From: Rhizobacter sp. AJA081-3
GTDB lineage: Bacteria > Pseudomonadota > Gammaproteobacteria > Burkholderiales > Burkholderiaceae_C
Length of the DNA stretch: 64,000 bases
NCBI RefSeq assembly: GCF_017795745.1
Contig: NZ_CP059067.1
Coordinates: 3,534,001-3,598,000 of the forward strand
Direction: 5' to 3'
Of the stretch, positions 26,758 through 35,566 are shown piece after piece. The first letter of the stretch is position 1; each line of letters opens with the position of its first letter. Below the pieces are notes generated by a model. It searched no databases. It was not told the origin of the DNA and was given only the letters and a program-made list of their open reading frames with translations. The translations under genes were made by a program, and so were the position numbers.

Positions 26758-29142
26758 TCAGTTGCGCACCGGCTTGCCGGTCTGCAGCATGCCCATGATT
26801 CGCTCCTGCGACTTGGGGTTCTCGAGCAGCGCGCAGAAGTGCTTGCGCTCGAGCGCCATCAGGTACTCCTCGCTCACCAGCGAGCCGGCATCGACCTCGC
26901 CGCCGCAGACCACGTCGGCGATCAGCGAGGAGATGTGGAAGTCGTGCGCGCTGATGAAGCCACCGTCGCGCATGTTGGCCAGCTGCCCCTTGATGGTGGC
27001 GATGGCGCTGCGGCCGGCCACCGGGATCAGCGTCTTCGCCGGCGCGCGATAGCCGCTGTCGAACATGGCCTTGGCCTGCTGCGTGGCCACGTAGAGCAGT
27101 TCGTCCTTGTTCGGCACGATCACGTCGCTCCACAGCAGGTAGCCGAGCTTGCGCGACTCGATCGCGCTGGTGCCTACCTTGGCCATCGCGGCGTTGGTGA
27201 AGCCGTCGGTGACGAACTTGAAGATATCGGCGTTGGCGTTGCCCGCCGCCGCCATTTCGGCCGCGCGGCGCGCGATGTAGGTCAGGCCGCCCGCCCCGGG
27301 CACCAGGCCCACACCGACTTCCACCAGGCCCATGTACGACTCCATCGCCGCCACGCGCTTGCTGGAATACACCGCCAGCTCGCAGCCGCCTCCCAGCGCG
27401 ATGCCGCGGATCGCGCTGACCACCGGCACCTGGGCGTAGCGCACGCGGAGCATGAAGTCCTGGAACTTCTTCAGCTCCGGCGCGATGCCCTTGGCACCGC
27501 TCTTCATGAAGACGGGCATCAGCGCTTCGAGGTTGGCGCCGGCAGAGAACACGTCGTCCGGCGACCAGATCACCAGGCCCTTGTAGCCGGCCTCGGCCTT
27601 CTCGAGCGCGACCTGCAGGCCTTCGGCCACCGTCGGGCTGATCAGGTGCAGCTTGGCGGTGATGCTGGCGATCAGCACCTCGCCGTCGAGCGTCCAGACG
27701 CGCACTTCCTCGTTCTTGAACACCTCGGTGCCGGCGGAAAGCGGCGCCACGGCGCCCGAGCCGACCACGTTCTCCGGGAAGAACTGGCGCTGGTAGACGC
27801 CCAGGCCGCTGCGCGGGAGGTACTTGCCCTGCGACGCGCTCCACGAGCCTTCGGCGCTATGCACGCCATCGCGGCCGTCGAACACCCAGGCCGGCAGCGG
27901 CGCCTTTGCACAGCGCCTGCCGGCGTCGATGTCGGCCTTCACCCATTCGGCGACCTGCTTCCAGCCGGCCTGCTGCCACAGCTCGAACGGGCCTTGAGAG
28001 GTGCCGAAGCCCCAGCGCATCGCGAAGTCGACGTCGCGCGCGCAATCGGCGATGTCAGCCAGATGCACCGCGGCGTAGTGGAAGCTGTCGCGCAGGATCG
28101 CCCAGAGGAACTGCGCCTGCGGGTTGCTCGATTCACGAAGCAGCTTGAGCCGCTCTTCCGGCTTCTTCTTGAGCATGCGCGCGACGATCTCGTCGGCCTT
28201 GCCGCCGGCGGGCACGTACTCGGCCTTGGCCGGGTCCAGGCGCAGGATGTCCTTGCCGACCTTCTTGTAGAAGCCCGCGCCGCTCTTCTGGCCGAGCGCG
28301 CCCTGCTCGATCAGCTTGGCCAGCACCGGCGGCGTGCCGTAGCTCGGGAAGAACGGATCGTCGGCGAGGTTGTCCTGCAGCGTCTTGATGACGTGCGCCA
28401 TCGTGTCCAGGCCCACCACGTCGGCGGTGCGGAAGGTGCCGCTGCTGGCGCGGCCGAGCTTCTTGCCGGTCAGGTCGTCGACGACGTCGTAGCTCAGACC
28501 GAAGGTCTCGGCTTCCTTGATGGTGGCCAGCATGCCGGCGATGCCGACGCGGTTGGCGATGAAGTTCGGCGTGTCCTTGGCGCGCACCACGCCCTTGCCC
28601 ACGGCGCTGGTGACGAAGCTCTCGAGCTGGTCGAGGATCTCCGGCCGCGTCGTCGGCGTCGGGATCAGCTCGACGAGCGACATGTAGCGCGGCGGGTTGA
28701 AGAAGTGGATGCCGCAGAAGCGCGGCTTGATCTCTTCGGGCAGCGCTTCGCTGAGCTTGGTGATCGACAGGCCCGAGGTGTTGGACGCGACGATCGCGTG
28801 CGGCGCCACTGCCGAGGCGATGCGTTTGTACAGATCCAGCTTCCAGTCCATGCGCTCGGCGATGGCCTCGATGATCAGGTCGCACTCCTTCAGCTTGTCG
28901 AGGTGCTCTTCGTAGTTCGCGGCCTCGATGAGCACGGCGTCCTCGACGATGCCCAGCGGTGCCGGCTTGAGCTTCTTCAGCCCCTCGATCGCCTTGGTGA
29001 CGATGCCGTTCTTCGGCCCTTCCTTGGCGGGCAGGTCGAACAGCACGACCGGCACCTTGACGTTGACCAGATGGGCGGCGATCTGTGCCCCCATGACACC
29101 GGCGCCGAGCACGGCCACCTTGCGAACGTTGAATCGATTCAT
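26758..29142 (-). CDS. fadN: 3-hydroxyacyl-CoA dehydrogenase / enoyl-CoA hydratase fusion (FadN-type)
   Basis: 794-residue bifunctional beta-oxidation enzyme. The dehydrogenase half is first: GAGVMGAQIAAHL (13-25) binds NAD, followed by SNTSGLSI and HFFNPP typical of the catalytic domain. The crotonase half is C-terminal (GLVIWSPDDVFSAGANLEAL, IRGIALGGGCELAVYS). This order is the reverse of E. coli FadB and matches FadN of Bacillus. The thiolase gene follows and the acyl-CoA dehydrogenase lies upstream, giving the same fadN-fadA-fadE set. Start ATG 29142, five bases after the DUF2147 stop. Confidence 0.92.
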   Translation of the reverse strand: MNRFNVRKVAVLGAGVMGAQIAAHLVNVKVPVVLFDLPAKEGPKNGIVTKAIEGLKKLKPAPLGIVEDAVLIEAANYEEHLDKLKECDLIIEAIAERMDWKLDLYKRIASAVAPHAIVASNTSGLSITKLSEALPEEIKPRFCGIHFFNPPRYMSLVELIPTPTTRPEILDQLESFVTSAVGKGVVRAKDTPNFIANRVGIAGMLATIKEAETFGLSYDVVDDLTGKKLGRASSGTFRTADVVGLDTMAHVIKTLQDNLADDPFFPSYGTPPVLAKLIEQGALGQKSGAGFYKKVGKDILRLDPAKAEYVPAGGKADEIVARMLKKKPEERLKLLRESSNPQAQFLWAILRDSFHYAAVHLADIADCARDVDFAMRWGFGTSQGPFELWQQAGWKQVAEWVKADIDAGRRCAKAPLPAWVFDGRDGVHSAEGSWSASQGKYLPRSGLGVYQRQFFPENVVGSGAVAPLSAGTEVFKNEEVRVWTLDGEVLIASITAKLHLISPTVAEGLQVALEKAEAGYKGLVIWSPDDVFSAGANLEALMPVFMKSGAKGIAPELKKFQDFMLRVRYAQVPVVSAIRGIALGGGCELAVYSSKRVAAMESYMGLVEVGVGLVPGAGGLTYIARRAAEMAAAGNANADIFKFVTDGFTNAAMAKVGTSAIESRKLGYLLWSDVIVPNKDELLYVATQQAKAMFDSGYRAPAKTLIPVAGRSAIATIKGQLANMRDGGFISAHDFHISSLIADVVCGGEVDAGSLVSEEYLMALERKHFCALLENPKSQERIMGMLQTGKPVRN

Positions 29143-29147
29143 GTTGC

Positions 29148-29585
29148 TCACTCCACTCGGATCCAGGTCTGGTTGCGGAAGAACGGGCCGATGTAGCCGC
29201 GCACCTCCAGGGTCTTGCCGCCGTCGTGCGGCTTCAGGCGCAGGCGGTAGGTCTTGCCGTTGTCGGGATCGGTGATGTCGCCGCCGTCCCAGATGGCCTT
29301 GTCGTCGGCGTTCTGCTTGACGTTGCGAATGACGGCCATGCCGATCAGCGGCTTGCCCTTGCGATCGTCGGTGCACTTGTCGCACACGGAGTTCTTGTCG
29401 CCGTCCGGGTCGAGCGATTTCTCGATGCGGCCCGTCAGCACGCCGGCTGCCTCCGCGATGCGGATCAGCGAACGCTCCTTGCCGGTCTTGTCGTCGATCG
29501 TCTTCCACAGGCCGACCGGCGTGGCTTGCGCCAGGGCCGCCGAGTGAAAGACGAACGCAGCGATCGTCAATGCGATCTTCAGCAT
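29148..29585 (-). CDS. DUF2147 secreted protein
   Basis: 145-residue protein with signal peptide (LKIALTIAAFVFHSAALAQA). The mature part (PVGLWKTIDDKTGKERSLI, GMAVIRNVK, YRLRLKP, LEVRGYIGPFFRNQTWIRV) matches DUF2147, a small lipocalin-like periplasmic domain common near fatty-acid genes in Burkholderiales. AAGGAGACAAG precedes ATG 29585. It lies between the dehydrogenase and fusion genes and reads as part of the same transcript; lipid binding is an inference. Confidence 0.85.
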   Translation of the reverse strand: MLKIALTIAAFVFHSAALAQATPVGLWKTIDDKTGKERSLIRIAEAAGVLTGRIEKSLDPDGDKNSVCDKCTDDRKGKPLIGMAVIRNVKQNADDKAIWDGGDITDPDNGKTYRLRLKPHDGGKTLEVRGYIGPFFRNQTWIRVE

Positions 29586-29611
29586 GCTGCTTGTCTCCTT
29601 GGGGTGGTGTT

Positions 29612-31402
29612 TCAGAACAGCGCTTCTTCCATTTCCATCAGCGGCGCCAGGCCGGCGCGCGCGGTGCGGATAAGGCCGGCGGTCTCGGGCAGCAGCTTCG
29701 CATAGTAGAAGCGCGCGGTGGCGAGCTTGGCCTTGTAGAACGGGTCGCCGCTGACCTGCTTCTCCAGCGCCACCTTGGCCATCCGGGCCCAGAAGTAGGC
29801 GAACACCAGGTGGCCGCAGACGCGAAGATAGTCCACCGCCGCCGCGCCCACCTCGTCGGCGTTGCCGAAGGCCTTCATGCCCAGTTCGGTGGTCAGCTTG
29901 GTGACCTTGTCGCCGATGTCCGCCAGCGGGTTGATGAACTCCTGCATCGCCTCGTTGGTGCCTTCTTCCTCGATGAAGTCGCTCACCAGCTTGCCGAACT
30001 TCTTCAGCTTCTTGCCGTTGTCGGCCAGCACCTTGCGGCCCAGCAGGTCGAGCGACTGGATCGTGTTGGTGCCCTCGTAGATCATGTTGATGCGCGAATC
30101 GCGCACGAACTGCTCCATGCCCCATTCGCGGATGTAGCCGTGACCGCCGAACACCTGCATGCAGTGCGAGGTGGCGATCCAGGCGTTGTCGGTGAAGAAG
30201 GCCTTGACGATCGGCGTGATCAGCGCCACCAGGTCGGCGCAGTCGGCACGCTCGTCGGCGTCGTCGCTGGACAGTTCCTTGTCGATCATCAGCGTCGTCC
30301 ACATCGCCAGCGCACGGCCGCCTTCGGCGTAGGCACGCGCGGTGAGCAGCATCTTGCGCACGTCGGGGTGCACGATGATGGTGTCGGCCGGCTTGTCGGG
30401 GTTCTTCGGGCCCGACAGCGCGCGCATCTGGATGCGCTCCTTCGCGTAGGCCACGGCGTTCTGGTAGGCCACCTCGGTCAGGCCGAGCGACTGCATGCCC
30501 ACGCCCAGGCGGGCCGCGTTCATCATCACGAACATCGCCGCCAGGCCCTTGTTGGGCTGGCCGACCAGTGTGCCGAGCGCGCCGTCGAGCACGATCTGCG
30601 CAGTGGCGTTGCCGTGGATGCCCATCTTGTGCTCGAGGCCGCCGCAGTAGATCGTGTTGCGGCTGCCCAGCGTGCCGTCGGCATTGACGTTGAACTTGGG
30701 CACCACGAACAGCGAGATGCCCTTGGAGCCGGCCGGTGCGTCCGGCAGGCGCGCCAGCACCAGGTGGACGATGTTCTCGGCCATGTCGTGTTCGCCGGCG
30801 GAGATGAAGATCTTCGCGCCGGTGATCTTGTAGCTGCCATCGGGCTGCGGCTCGGCCTTGGTGCGCAGCAGGCCGAGGTCGGTGCCGCAGTGCGGTTCGG
30901 TCAGGCACATCGTGCCGGTCCACTGGCCGCTGGTCAGCTTGGGCAGGTACAGCGCCTTCTGCTCGTCGGAGCCGTGCGCATGCAGCGCCTCGTAGGCGCC
31001 GTGCGACAGGCCGGGGTACATGGTCCAGGCCTGGTTCGACGAGTTGAGCATCTCGTAGAAGGCCTGGTTGACGATGTGCGGCAGGCCCTGGCCGCCGTAG
31101 GCCGGGTCGCACGAGAGCGACGGCCAGCCGCCCTCGACGTATTTCTCATAAGCCGACTTGAAGCCGGCAGGCGTCTTCACCTCGTGGGTGGTCTTGTCGA
31201 GCACGCAGCCTTCGGCGTCGCCGGACTGGTTCAGCGGCGCGATCACCTGCGAAGCGAACTTGCCGCCCTCCTCGAGCACGGCGTTGATCGTGTCCGCGTC
31301 GATGTCGGCGTGCGCCGGCAGCATCTTCAGTTCGTCGACGACATGGAGCACCTCGTGCATGACGAACTGCATGTCGCGCAGGGGCGGGGTGTACTGAGGC
31401 AT
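29612..31402 (-). CDS. Acyl-CoA dehydrogenase (long form)
   Basis: 596-residue FAD enzyme of the long acyl-CoA dehydrogenase class with a C-terminal extension domain. The substrate-site segment MCLTEPHCGTDLG, the FAD-binding helix region and MIYEGTNTIQSLDLLG near residue 440 (the Glu of YEGTN is the expected catalytic base) are visible. It makes 2-enoyl-CoA in the first step of beta-oxidation and passes electrons to ETF. It follows the TetR gene by 24 bp and is the first enzyme gene of the operon. Confidence 0.92.
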   Translation of the reverse strand: MPQYTPPLRDMQFVMHEVLHVVDELKMLPAHADIDADTINAVLEEGGKFASQVIAPLNQSGDAEGCVLDKTTHEVKTPAGFKSAYEKYVEGGWPSLSCDPAYGGQGLPHIVNQAFYEMLNSSNQAWTMYPGLSHGAYEALHAHGSDEQKALYLPKLTSGQWTGTMCLTEPHCGTDLGLLRTKAEPQPDGSYKITGAKIFISAGEHDMAENIVHLVLARLPDAPAGSKGISLFVVPKFNVNADGTLGSRNTIYCGGLEHKMGIHGNATAQIVLDGALGTLVGQPNKGLAAMFVMMNAARLGVGMQSLGLTEVAYQNAVAYAKERIQMRALSGPKNPDKPADTIIVHPDVRKMLLTARAYAEGGRALAMWTTLMIDKELSSDDADERADCADLVALITPIVKAFFTDNAWIATSHCMQVFGGHGYIREWGMEQFVRDSRINMIYEGTNTIQSLDLLGRKVLADNGKKLKKFGKLVSDFIEEEGTNEAMQEFINPLADIGDKVTKLTTELGMKAFGNADEVGAAAVDYLRVCGHLVFAYFWARMAKVALEKQVSGDPFYKAKLATARFYYAKLLPETAGLIRTARAGLAPLMEMEEALF

Positions 31403-31426
31403 GACGGAAAACTCCAGGGACAGGAT

Positions 31427-32110
31427 TCAGGAACGGGCCGCTCGCGCGGCCGGGGCGCGCTTGCGAGGGGCAGGCTTGGGTTCGGCAGCCGGTGCGGCCG
31501 CGTAGAGGTCGAGCACGCGCCGGAAGGCGACCCGCGCGCGGTCGACGGCGCCCGGGTGGCGCAGGAAACGCGCGTCGTGGTGCAGCGCGAGGATGAGGCC
31601 GTGGACCTCGAAGAGCATCTGCGCCGGGTCGGTGTCGGGCCGCAGGTGGCCTTCGTCGACGGCCATGCCGATGGCGCGCTCGAGCGCGTCCTGCCAGGTC
31701 TGCACCATGTCGACCAGCGCATCGCGCACCGGGCCGGGCCGGTCGTCGAACTCCACCGCGCCGCTGATGTAGATGCAGCCCGAGTCGATCTCGACCGCCA
31801 CGCGCTTGACCCACAGTTCGAACAGCGCGCGCAGGCGCGGCAGGCCGCGCGGCTCGCGCAGCGCCGGGTAGAAGACCTCTTCCTCGAACTTGTTGTGGTA
31901 CTCGCGCACCACGGCGATCTGAAGTTCGTCGCGCGAGCCGAAGTGCGCGAACACGCCGGATTTGCTCATGCCCGTGACCTCGGCGAGCGCGCCGATCGAC
32001 AGCCCCTCCAGCCCCATGTGCGAAGCCAGCGTCAACGCGGCATCCAGGATGGTGGCGCGTGTCTGCTGGCCCTTGTGCATCGAGCGTGCGGGAGTCGAGG
32101 TGTCTGCCAT
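31427..32110 (-). CDS. TetR-family regulator of the fatty-acid operon
   Basis: 227-residue repressor-type protein. An N-terminal helix (TRATILDAALTLAS) and the helix-turn-helix SIGALAEVTGMSKSGVFAHF define the TetR DNA-binding domain; the rest is the ligand-binding helical domain with an Ala/Pro/Arg-rich tail. Being first in the operon and preceded by a 12-bp palindrome suggests that it represses its own operon and is released by an acyl-CoA or related ligand, as for FadR/PsrA-type TetR proteins. The ligand is inferred. Confidence 0.88.
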   Translation of the reverse strand: MADTSTPARSMHKGQQTRATILDAALTLASHMGLEGLSIGALAEVTGMSKSGVFAHFGSRDELQIAVVREYHNKFEEEVFYPALREPRGLPRLRALFELWVKRVAVEIDSGCIYISGAVEFDDRPGPVRDALVDMVQTWQDALERAIGMAVDEGHLRPDTDPAQMLFEVHGLILALHHDARFLRHPGAVDRARVAFRRVLDLYAAAPAAEPKPAPRKRAPAARAARS

Positions 32111-32129
32111 CGGGTGCGGACTCAGAATC

Positions 32130-32141
32130 GAACGATCGTTC
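32130..32141. promoter_or_regulatory. Perfect palindrome, likely TetR operator
   Basis: GAACGATCGTTC is a perfect 12-bp palindrome 19 bp upstream of the TetR start codon, in an AT-richer spot of a GC-rich region. Size and position fit autoregulation by the TetR protein and control of the whole operon. It could also affect the divergent HNH gene. Confidence 0.6.
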
Positions 32142-32171
32142 TATTTTGCAGAAAAGCGCCGCCGCGCGCCG

Positions 32172-32190
32172 AACAGCCCTGCTGTTTTTC
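32172..32190 (+). terminator. Small hairpin with T tail in divergent region
   Basis: AACAGC-CCT-GCTGTT followed by TTTC gives a 6-bp stem and short T run on the plus strand, between the divergent TetR and HNH genes. An adjacent CTAGG ... CCTAG pair (32190-32194 / 32203-32207) is also present. Their function is unclear; they may insulate or attenuate the HNH transcript. Confidence 0.25.
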
Positions 32191-32296
32191 TAGGCATTCG
32201 CACCTAGAGCGAGCAGTCCTGCACGCCCGGCCCAGGCAGGGCTGGCCCGGGCCACCCTTGAGCGAAACCTTGCGGATGCAGTACGCTCGAACAATC

Positions 32297-32854
32297 ATGG
32301 AAGTGTTGCAACTCGACGTTTCCGGCCGCCCCCAAGCCTGGATCTCGGCCAAGGAGGCTGCCATCCTGTACGCCAGCGACGGCGTGGCCTGGACTCTGGG
32401 CGACGCGTTCTACGTGCTGCGCGGCGGCATGCAGCGGCGCACCGGGCTGCAGAGCCGCATCGAGGTGCACCCCATCATCGCGGTGCGCGGCGCCATCCCG
32501 AGCAAGGCCTGGCGGCAGGCGCCGGCGCTGTCCAACCCGAAGCTGTTCGCGAGGGACCGGCAGGTCTGCGCCTACTGCGGGCATCACCTTCACGTGGACG
32601 AACTGACACGCGAGCACATCGTGCCCACCTCGCGCGGCGGCCTGGACAGCTGGATGAACTGCATCACCGCCTGCCGGCCCTGCAACGGCCGCAAGGGCAA
32701 CCGCATGCCGGAAGAGGCCCGCATGAGCCTGCTCTACCTGCCCTACGTGCCGAGCCTGCACGAAGACATGATCCTGCGTGGCCGGCGAATCCTGGCCGAC
32801 CAGATGGAGTTCCTGCTGGCCAGCGTGCCGCGCAGCAGTCGCCTGCACGGCTGA
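32297..32854 (+). CDS. HNH endonuclease family protein
   Basis: 185-residue protein. The C-terminal half has CAYCGHHL, the HNH core LTREHIVPTSRGG with DSWMNCITAC, and RPCNGRKGNR, giving four Cys for a structural zinc and the catalytic His. This is the IS605-like/standalone HNH family common in Burkholderiales; no partner transposase or toxin is adjacent, so it is probably a housekeeping-type nuclease of unknown role. ATG 32297 matches the family N-terminus (MEVLQLDVSGRPQAW); ATG 32277 is possible. Confidence 0.82.
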   Translation: MEVLQLDVSGRPQAWISAKEAAILYASDGVAWTLGDAFYVLRGGMQRRTGLQSRIEVHPIIAVRGAIPSKAWRQAPALSNPKLFARDRQVCAYCGHHLHVDELTREHIVPTSRGGLDSWMNCITACRPCNGRKGNRMPEEARMSLLYLPYVPSLHEDMILRGRRILADQMEFLLASVPRSSRLHG

Positions 32855-32961
32855 CAAGGTTCTTTACATCTGCGCCGGGAACTGCGGGCGTACAGTCACA
32901 TCCACCGGTCAACGACGACGCTCTCAGGGGCGTTGGCTGAACAATCCATCCGGGAGTCCCC

Positions 32962-33465
32962 ATGAAGAAGATTCTCCTCGCCGTTGCCGTGGCCTCGCTG
33001 GCCGCTTGCGCCACCTCCAGCCCCGACGTCATCCAGCGCGGCGACGCGCAGCGCATGTCGCAGGTGCAGGACGCCACCGTGCTGTCGGTGCGCCCCGTGA
33101 CCGTGGACGGCAACCAGAGCGGCATCGGCGCCACTGCCGGCGCCGTGGCCGGCGGCGTGGCCGGCTCCACCGTGGGTGGTCACCGCGAAGGCCTGGTGGT
33201 CGGCGTGCTCGGTGCCGTCGCCGGCGCTGTGGTCGGCAATGCGGTCGAGCGTGCCGGCACGCGCGAAGAAGCGGTCGAGATCCTGCTGCAGTTGCGCAAC
33301 GGCGAGCGCCGTGCGGTCGTTCAGGGCAAGGGCAGCGAGACGCTGAACCCCGGCGACGCGGTGATCATCGTCACCACCGGCGGGAAGACTCGCGTGACGC
33401 GCGCGCCTGGCGTGGCGCCGTCGAACGCGCCGATCGGCACCCCGGTGCCCGCCGTCAAGGGCTGA
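32962..33465 (+). CDS. Glycine-zipper lipoprotein (SlyB-like)
   Basis: 167-residue lipoprotein. MKKILLAVAVASLAAC gives a lipobox (Cys16). Residues 50-100 form a glycine-zipper with repeated GxxxG spacing (GIGATAGAVAGGVAGSTVGG, VVGVLGAVAGAVVGNAVE). It resembles the SlyB/Pcp outer-membrane lipoprotein family, which stabilises the envelope under stress. GGGAG precedes ATG 32962. Probably a single-gene transcript. Confidence 0.85.
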   Translation: MKKILLAVAVASLAACATSSPDVIQRGDAQRMSQVQDATVLSVRPVTVDGNQSGIGATAGAVAGGVAGSTVGGHREGLVVGVLGAVAGAVVGNAVERAGTREEAVEILLQLRNGERRAVVQGKGSETLNPGDAVIIVTTGGKTRVTRAPGVAPSNAPIGTPVPAVKG

Positions 33466-33472
33466 GCGAACG

Positions 33473-33491
33473 GCCGGCCTCGATGGCCGGC
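33473..33491 (+). terminator. GC hairpin after glycine-zipper gene
   Basis: GCCGGCC-TCGAT-GGCCGGC forms a 7-bp GC stem just after the lipoprotein stop and 13 bp from the 3' end of the convergent tRNA gene. It has no T run, so it would be a weak bidirectional terminator at best. Confidence 0.4.
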
Positions 33492-33503
33492 AAATCCTGA
33501 TCC

Positions 33504-33580
33504 TGGTAGGCCGTGTTGGACTTGAACCAACGACCAAAGGATTATGAGTCCTCTGCTCTGACCAGCTGAGCTAACGGCCC
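33504..33580 (-). tRNA. tRNA with CAU anticodon (Ile2-like)
   Basis: 77 nt including an encoded CCA. The acceptor arm GGGCCGT pairs with ACGGCCT (first pair G-U), and the anticodon loop CTCATAA places CAU at 33544-33546. The body (TTAGCTCAG, GACTCATAATC, TTGGTCG, GGTTCAAGTCC) resembles E. coli ileX more than elongator tRNA-Met. It probably reads AUA after lysidine modification by TilS, though automated annotation may label it Met. Confidence 0.85.
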
Positions 33581-33605
33581 AAAGGCGGCCATTGTAGGCA
33601 GCAGC

Positions 33606-34628
33606 CTACTTCTGGCTCAGCGCGTTGCTCACCAGTCGCGACGTGATGTCGACGATCTGGATCATGCGGTCGTAGGCCATGCGCGTCGGGCCGATCACGC
33701 CCAGGGTGCCGACCACCTGGCCATCGACCACATAGGGCGCCGAGACAACCGACAGTTCCTCGTAGGGCACCACCATGCTCTCGCCGCCGATGTAGATGCG
33801 CACGCCCTCGGCGCGGCTGCTCACCTCGAGCAGGCGCATCAGCTGCGTCTTCTGCTCGAACAGGTCGAACAGCTTGCGCAGCGAGCCCATGTCGCTCGAG
33901 AAGTCCTGCACCGTCAGCAGGTTGCGCTCACCGGAGATGACGAGCTGATCCTGGCTGTCGGCCATGGCCTCGCTGCCGGCCTGCACGGCGGCCTGCATCA
34001 GCGCCGCGATCTCGCCGCGCAGCGCGTCGACCTCGGTCTTCAGGCGCTCGCGCACCTGCTCGATGGTCAGGCCGGCGTAGGTCGCGGTCAGGTAGTTGCT
34101 CGCCTCGATCAGCTGCGTCTGGCTGTAGTCCTGCGCCGTGAAGATCACGCGGTTCTGCACGTCGCCGTCGGGCGCGACGATGATCACCAGCACGCGCTTC
34201 TCGGACAGGCGCATGAACTCGATGTGGTGGAACACGCTGGGCTTGCGCGGCGCCGTCACCACGCCGACGAAGTTCGACAGGCTGGACAGCAGCTGCGCCG
34301 CGTTGGCAATCACGCGCTGCGGCTGGTCGGGCGGCAGCGTGGCCTCGTTGGTGGCGCTGTCCAGCTTCAGCGGCTGCGCCGTCAGCATGGTGTCGACGAA
34401 CAGCCGGTAGCCACGCGCCGTGGGAACCCGGCCTGCACTGGTGTGCGGGCTGGCGATCAGGCCGAGCTCCTCGAGGTCGGCCATCACGTTGCGGATGGTC
34501 GCCGGCGACAACTCCAGCCCGCTGGCGCGCGAGAGCGTGCGCGAACCCACCGGCTGGCCATCGGCGATATAGCGTTCCACCAGCGTCTTCAACAGGGTCT
34601 TGGCACGTTCGTCCAGCATGGTTTTCAT
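33606..34628 (-). CDS. hrcA: Heat-inducible transcription repressor HrcA
   Basis: 340-residue repressor of class I heat-shock genes. The N-terminal winged helix ([37 protein letters not shown]) recognises CIRCE operators, and the GAF-like C-terminal domain ([38 protein letters not shown]) senses GroEL availability in the known system. No CIRCE sequence is visible here. Start ATG 34628; ATG 34619 (MLDERAK) is also possible. Divergent from nadK, 62 bp apart. Confidence 0.93.
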   Translation of the reverse strand: MKTMLDERAKTLLKTLVERYIADGQPVGSRTLSRASGLELSPATIRNVMADLEELGLIASPHTSAGRVPTARGYRLFVDTMLTAQPLKLDSATNEATLPPDQPQRVIANAAQLLSSLSNFVGVVTAPRKPSVFHHIEFMRLSEKRVLVIIVAPDGDVQNRVIFTAQDYSQTQLIEASNYLTATYAGLTIEQVRERLKTEVDALRGEIAALMQAAVQAGSEAMADSQDQLVISGERNLLTVQDFSSDMGSLRKLFDLFEQKTQLMRLLEVSSRAEGVRIYIGGESMVVPYEELSVVSAPYVVDGQVVGTLGVIGPTRMAYDRMIQIVDITSRLVSNALSQK

Positions 34629-34690
34629 TGTAGGCGCCGCGCTTCACCGGCCCTGCTGCGCGCAGGGCCCTGTGGTGTAATTCCGCGCAT

Positions 34691-35566
34691 ATGGTCAGCC
34701 GCTTCCGACACGCCGCGCTGGTGGGCAAATACCAGGCGCGCGGCATACGCCCGGTGCTCGAGGAAATCGCGCATTTCCTGGTGCGCCAAGGCCTCGAGGT
34801 GTCGCTGGAGCAGCAGACCGCGCAGAACACCGGCATCACCGACTACGGCTCCTTCACGCCCGACGAGCTTGGCCGCCACTGCGACGTGGCGGTGGTGGTC
34901 GGCGGCGACGGCACCATGCTCGGTATCGCGCGCGAGCTGGCCCGCCACGGCACGCCGCTGGTGGGCATCAACCAGGGCCGCCTGGGCTTCATCACCGACG
35001 TCTCGGTCGGCCAATTCGCGCAGGCGCTGGCGCCGATGATCGCTGGCGACTACGAGGAAGAACGCCGCACCATGCTCACCGGTGGCGTGTGGCGCGACGG
35101 CGAGCGCATCTTCGAGGGCTTCGCCGTCAACGACGTGGTGATCAGCCGCGGCGCGGCGAGCAGCATGGTCGAGCTGAAGGTCGAGATCGGCAGCGAGTTC
35201 GTCGCCAACTTCCGCGCCGACGGACTGATCGTCGCCTCGCCCACCGGTTCGACGGCCTACGCGCTGTCGGCGGGCGGGCCGATCCTGCACCCGGGCATCG
35301 CCGGCTGGGTGCTGGTGCCGATCGCGCCGCACGACCTGTCGAACCGCCCGATCGTGCTGCCCGACACCGGCGAGATCGTGGTCGAGATCGTCGCCGGGCG
35401 CGACACCAGCGTGTCCTTCGACATGCATGCGCTGGCCAGCCTGCTGCACGGCGACCGCATCGCGGTGCGGCGCTCGCGCGACCAGGTGCGCTTCCTGCAC
35501 CCGCGCGGCTGGAGCTACTACGCGACGCTGCGCCGCAAGCTGCACTGGAACGCCGGAGTCGCGTGA
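34691..35566 (+). CDS. nadK: NAD kinase
   Basis: 291-residue enzyme that phosphorylates NAD to NADP. The catalytic GGDGTML is at 71-77, [11 protein letters not shown] is the second conserved loop, and [16 protein letters not shown] is the nucleotide-binding segment. The length is standard for the bacterial family. The stop TGA overlaps the recN ATG by one base (TGATG), and the recN-rapZ-Lon-domain genes follow on the same transcript. The 62-bp upstream gap holds a 7-bp hairpin (34649-34669), which would lie in the leader. Confidence 0.94.
   Translation: MVSRFRHAALVGKYQARGIRPVLEEIAHFLVRQGLEVSLEQQTAQNTGITDYGSFTPDELGRHCDVAVVVGGDGTMLGIARELARHGTPLVGINQGRLGFITDVSVGQFAQALAPMIAGDYEEERRTMLTGGVWRDGERIFEGFAVNDVVISRGAASSMVELKVEIGSEFVANFRADGLIVASPTGSTAYALSAGGPILHPGIAGWVLVPIAPHDLSNRPIVLPDTGEIVVEIVAGRDTSVSFDMHALASLLHGDRIAVRRSRDQVRFLHPRGWSYYATLRRKLHWNAGVA

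Noticed and set aside
26839-29196. Long plus-strand frame opposite the FadN-type gene.
   Set aside because: Mirror of a well-conserved enzyme gene; no ribosome site or recognisable motif.
33504-33580. The tRNA gene as an integration site of a mobile element.
   Set aside because: No integrase, direct repeat of the tRNA 3' end, or change in base composition is seen on either side.
34649-34669. 7-bp hairpin in the hrcA-nadK gap as a CIRCE operator or riboswitch.
   Set aside because: The sequence (GGCCCTG/CAGGGCC) does not resemble CIRCE, and a single short stem is not enough for a riboswitch.
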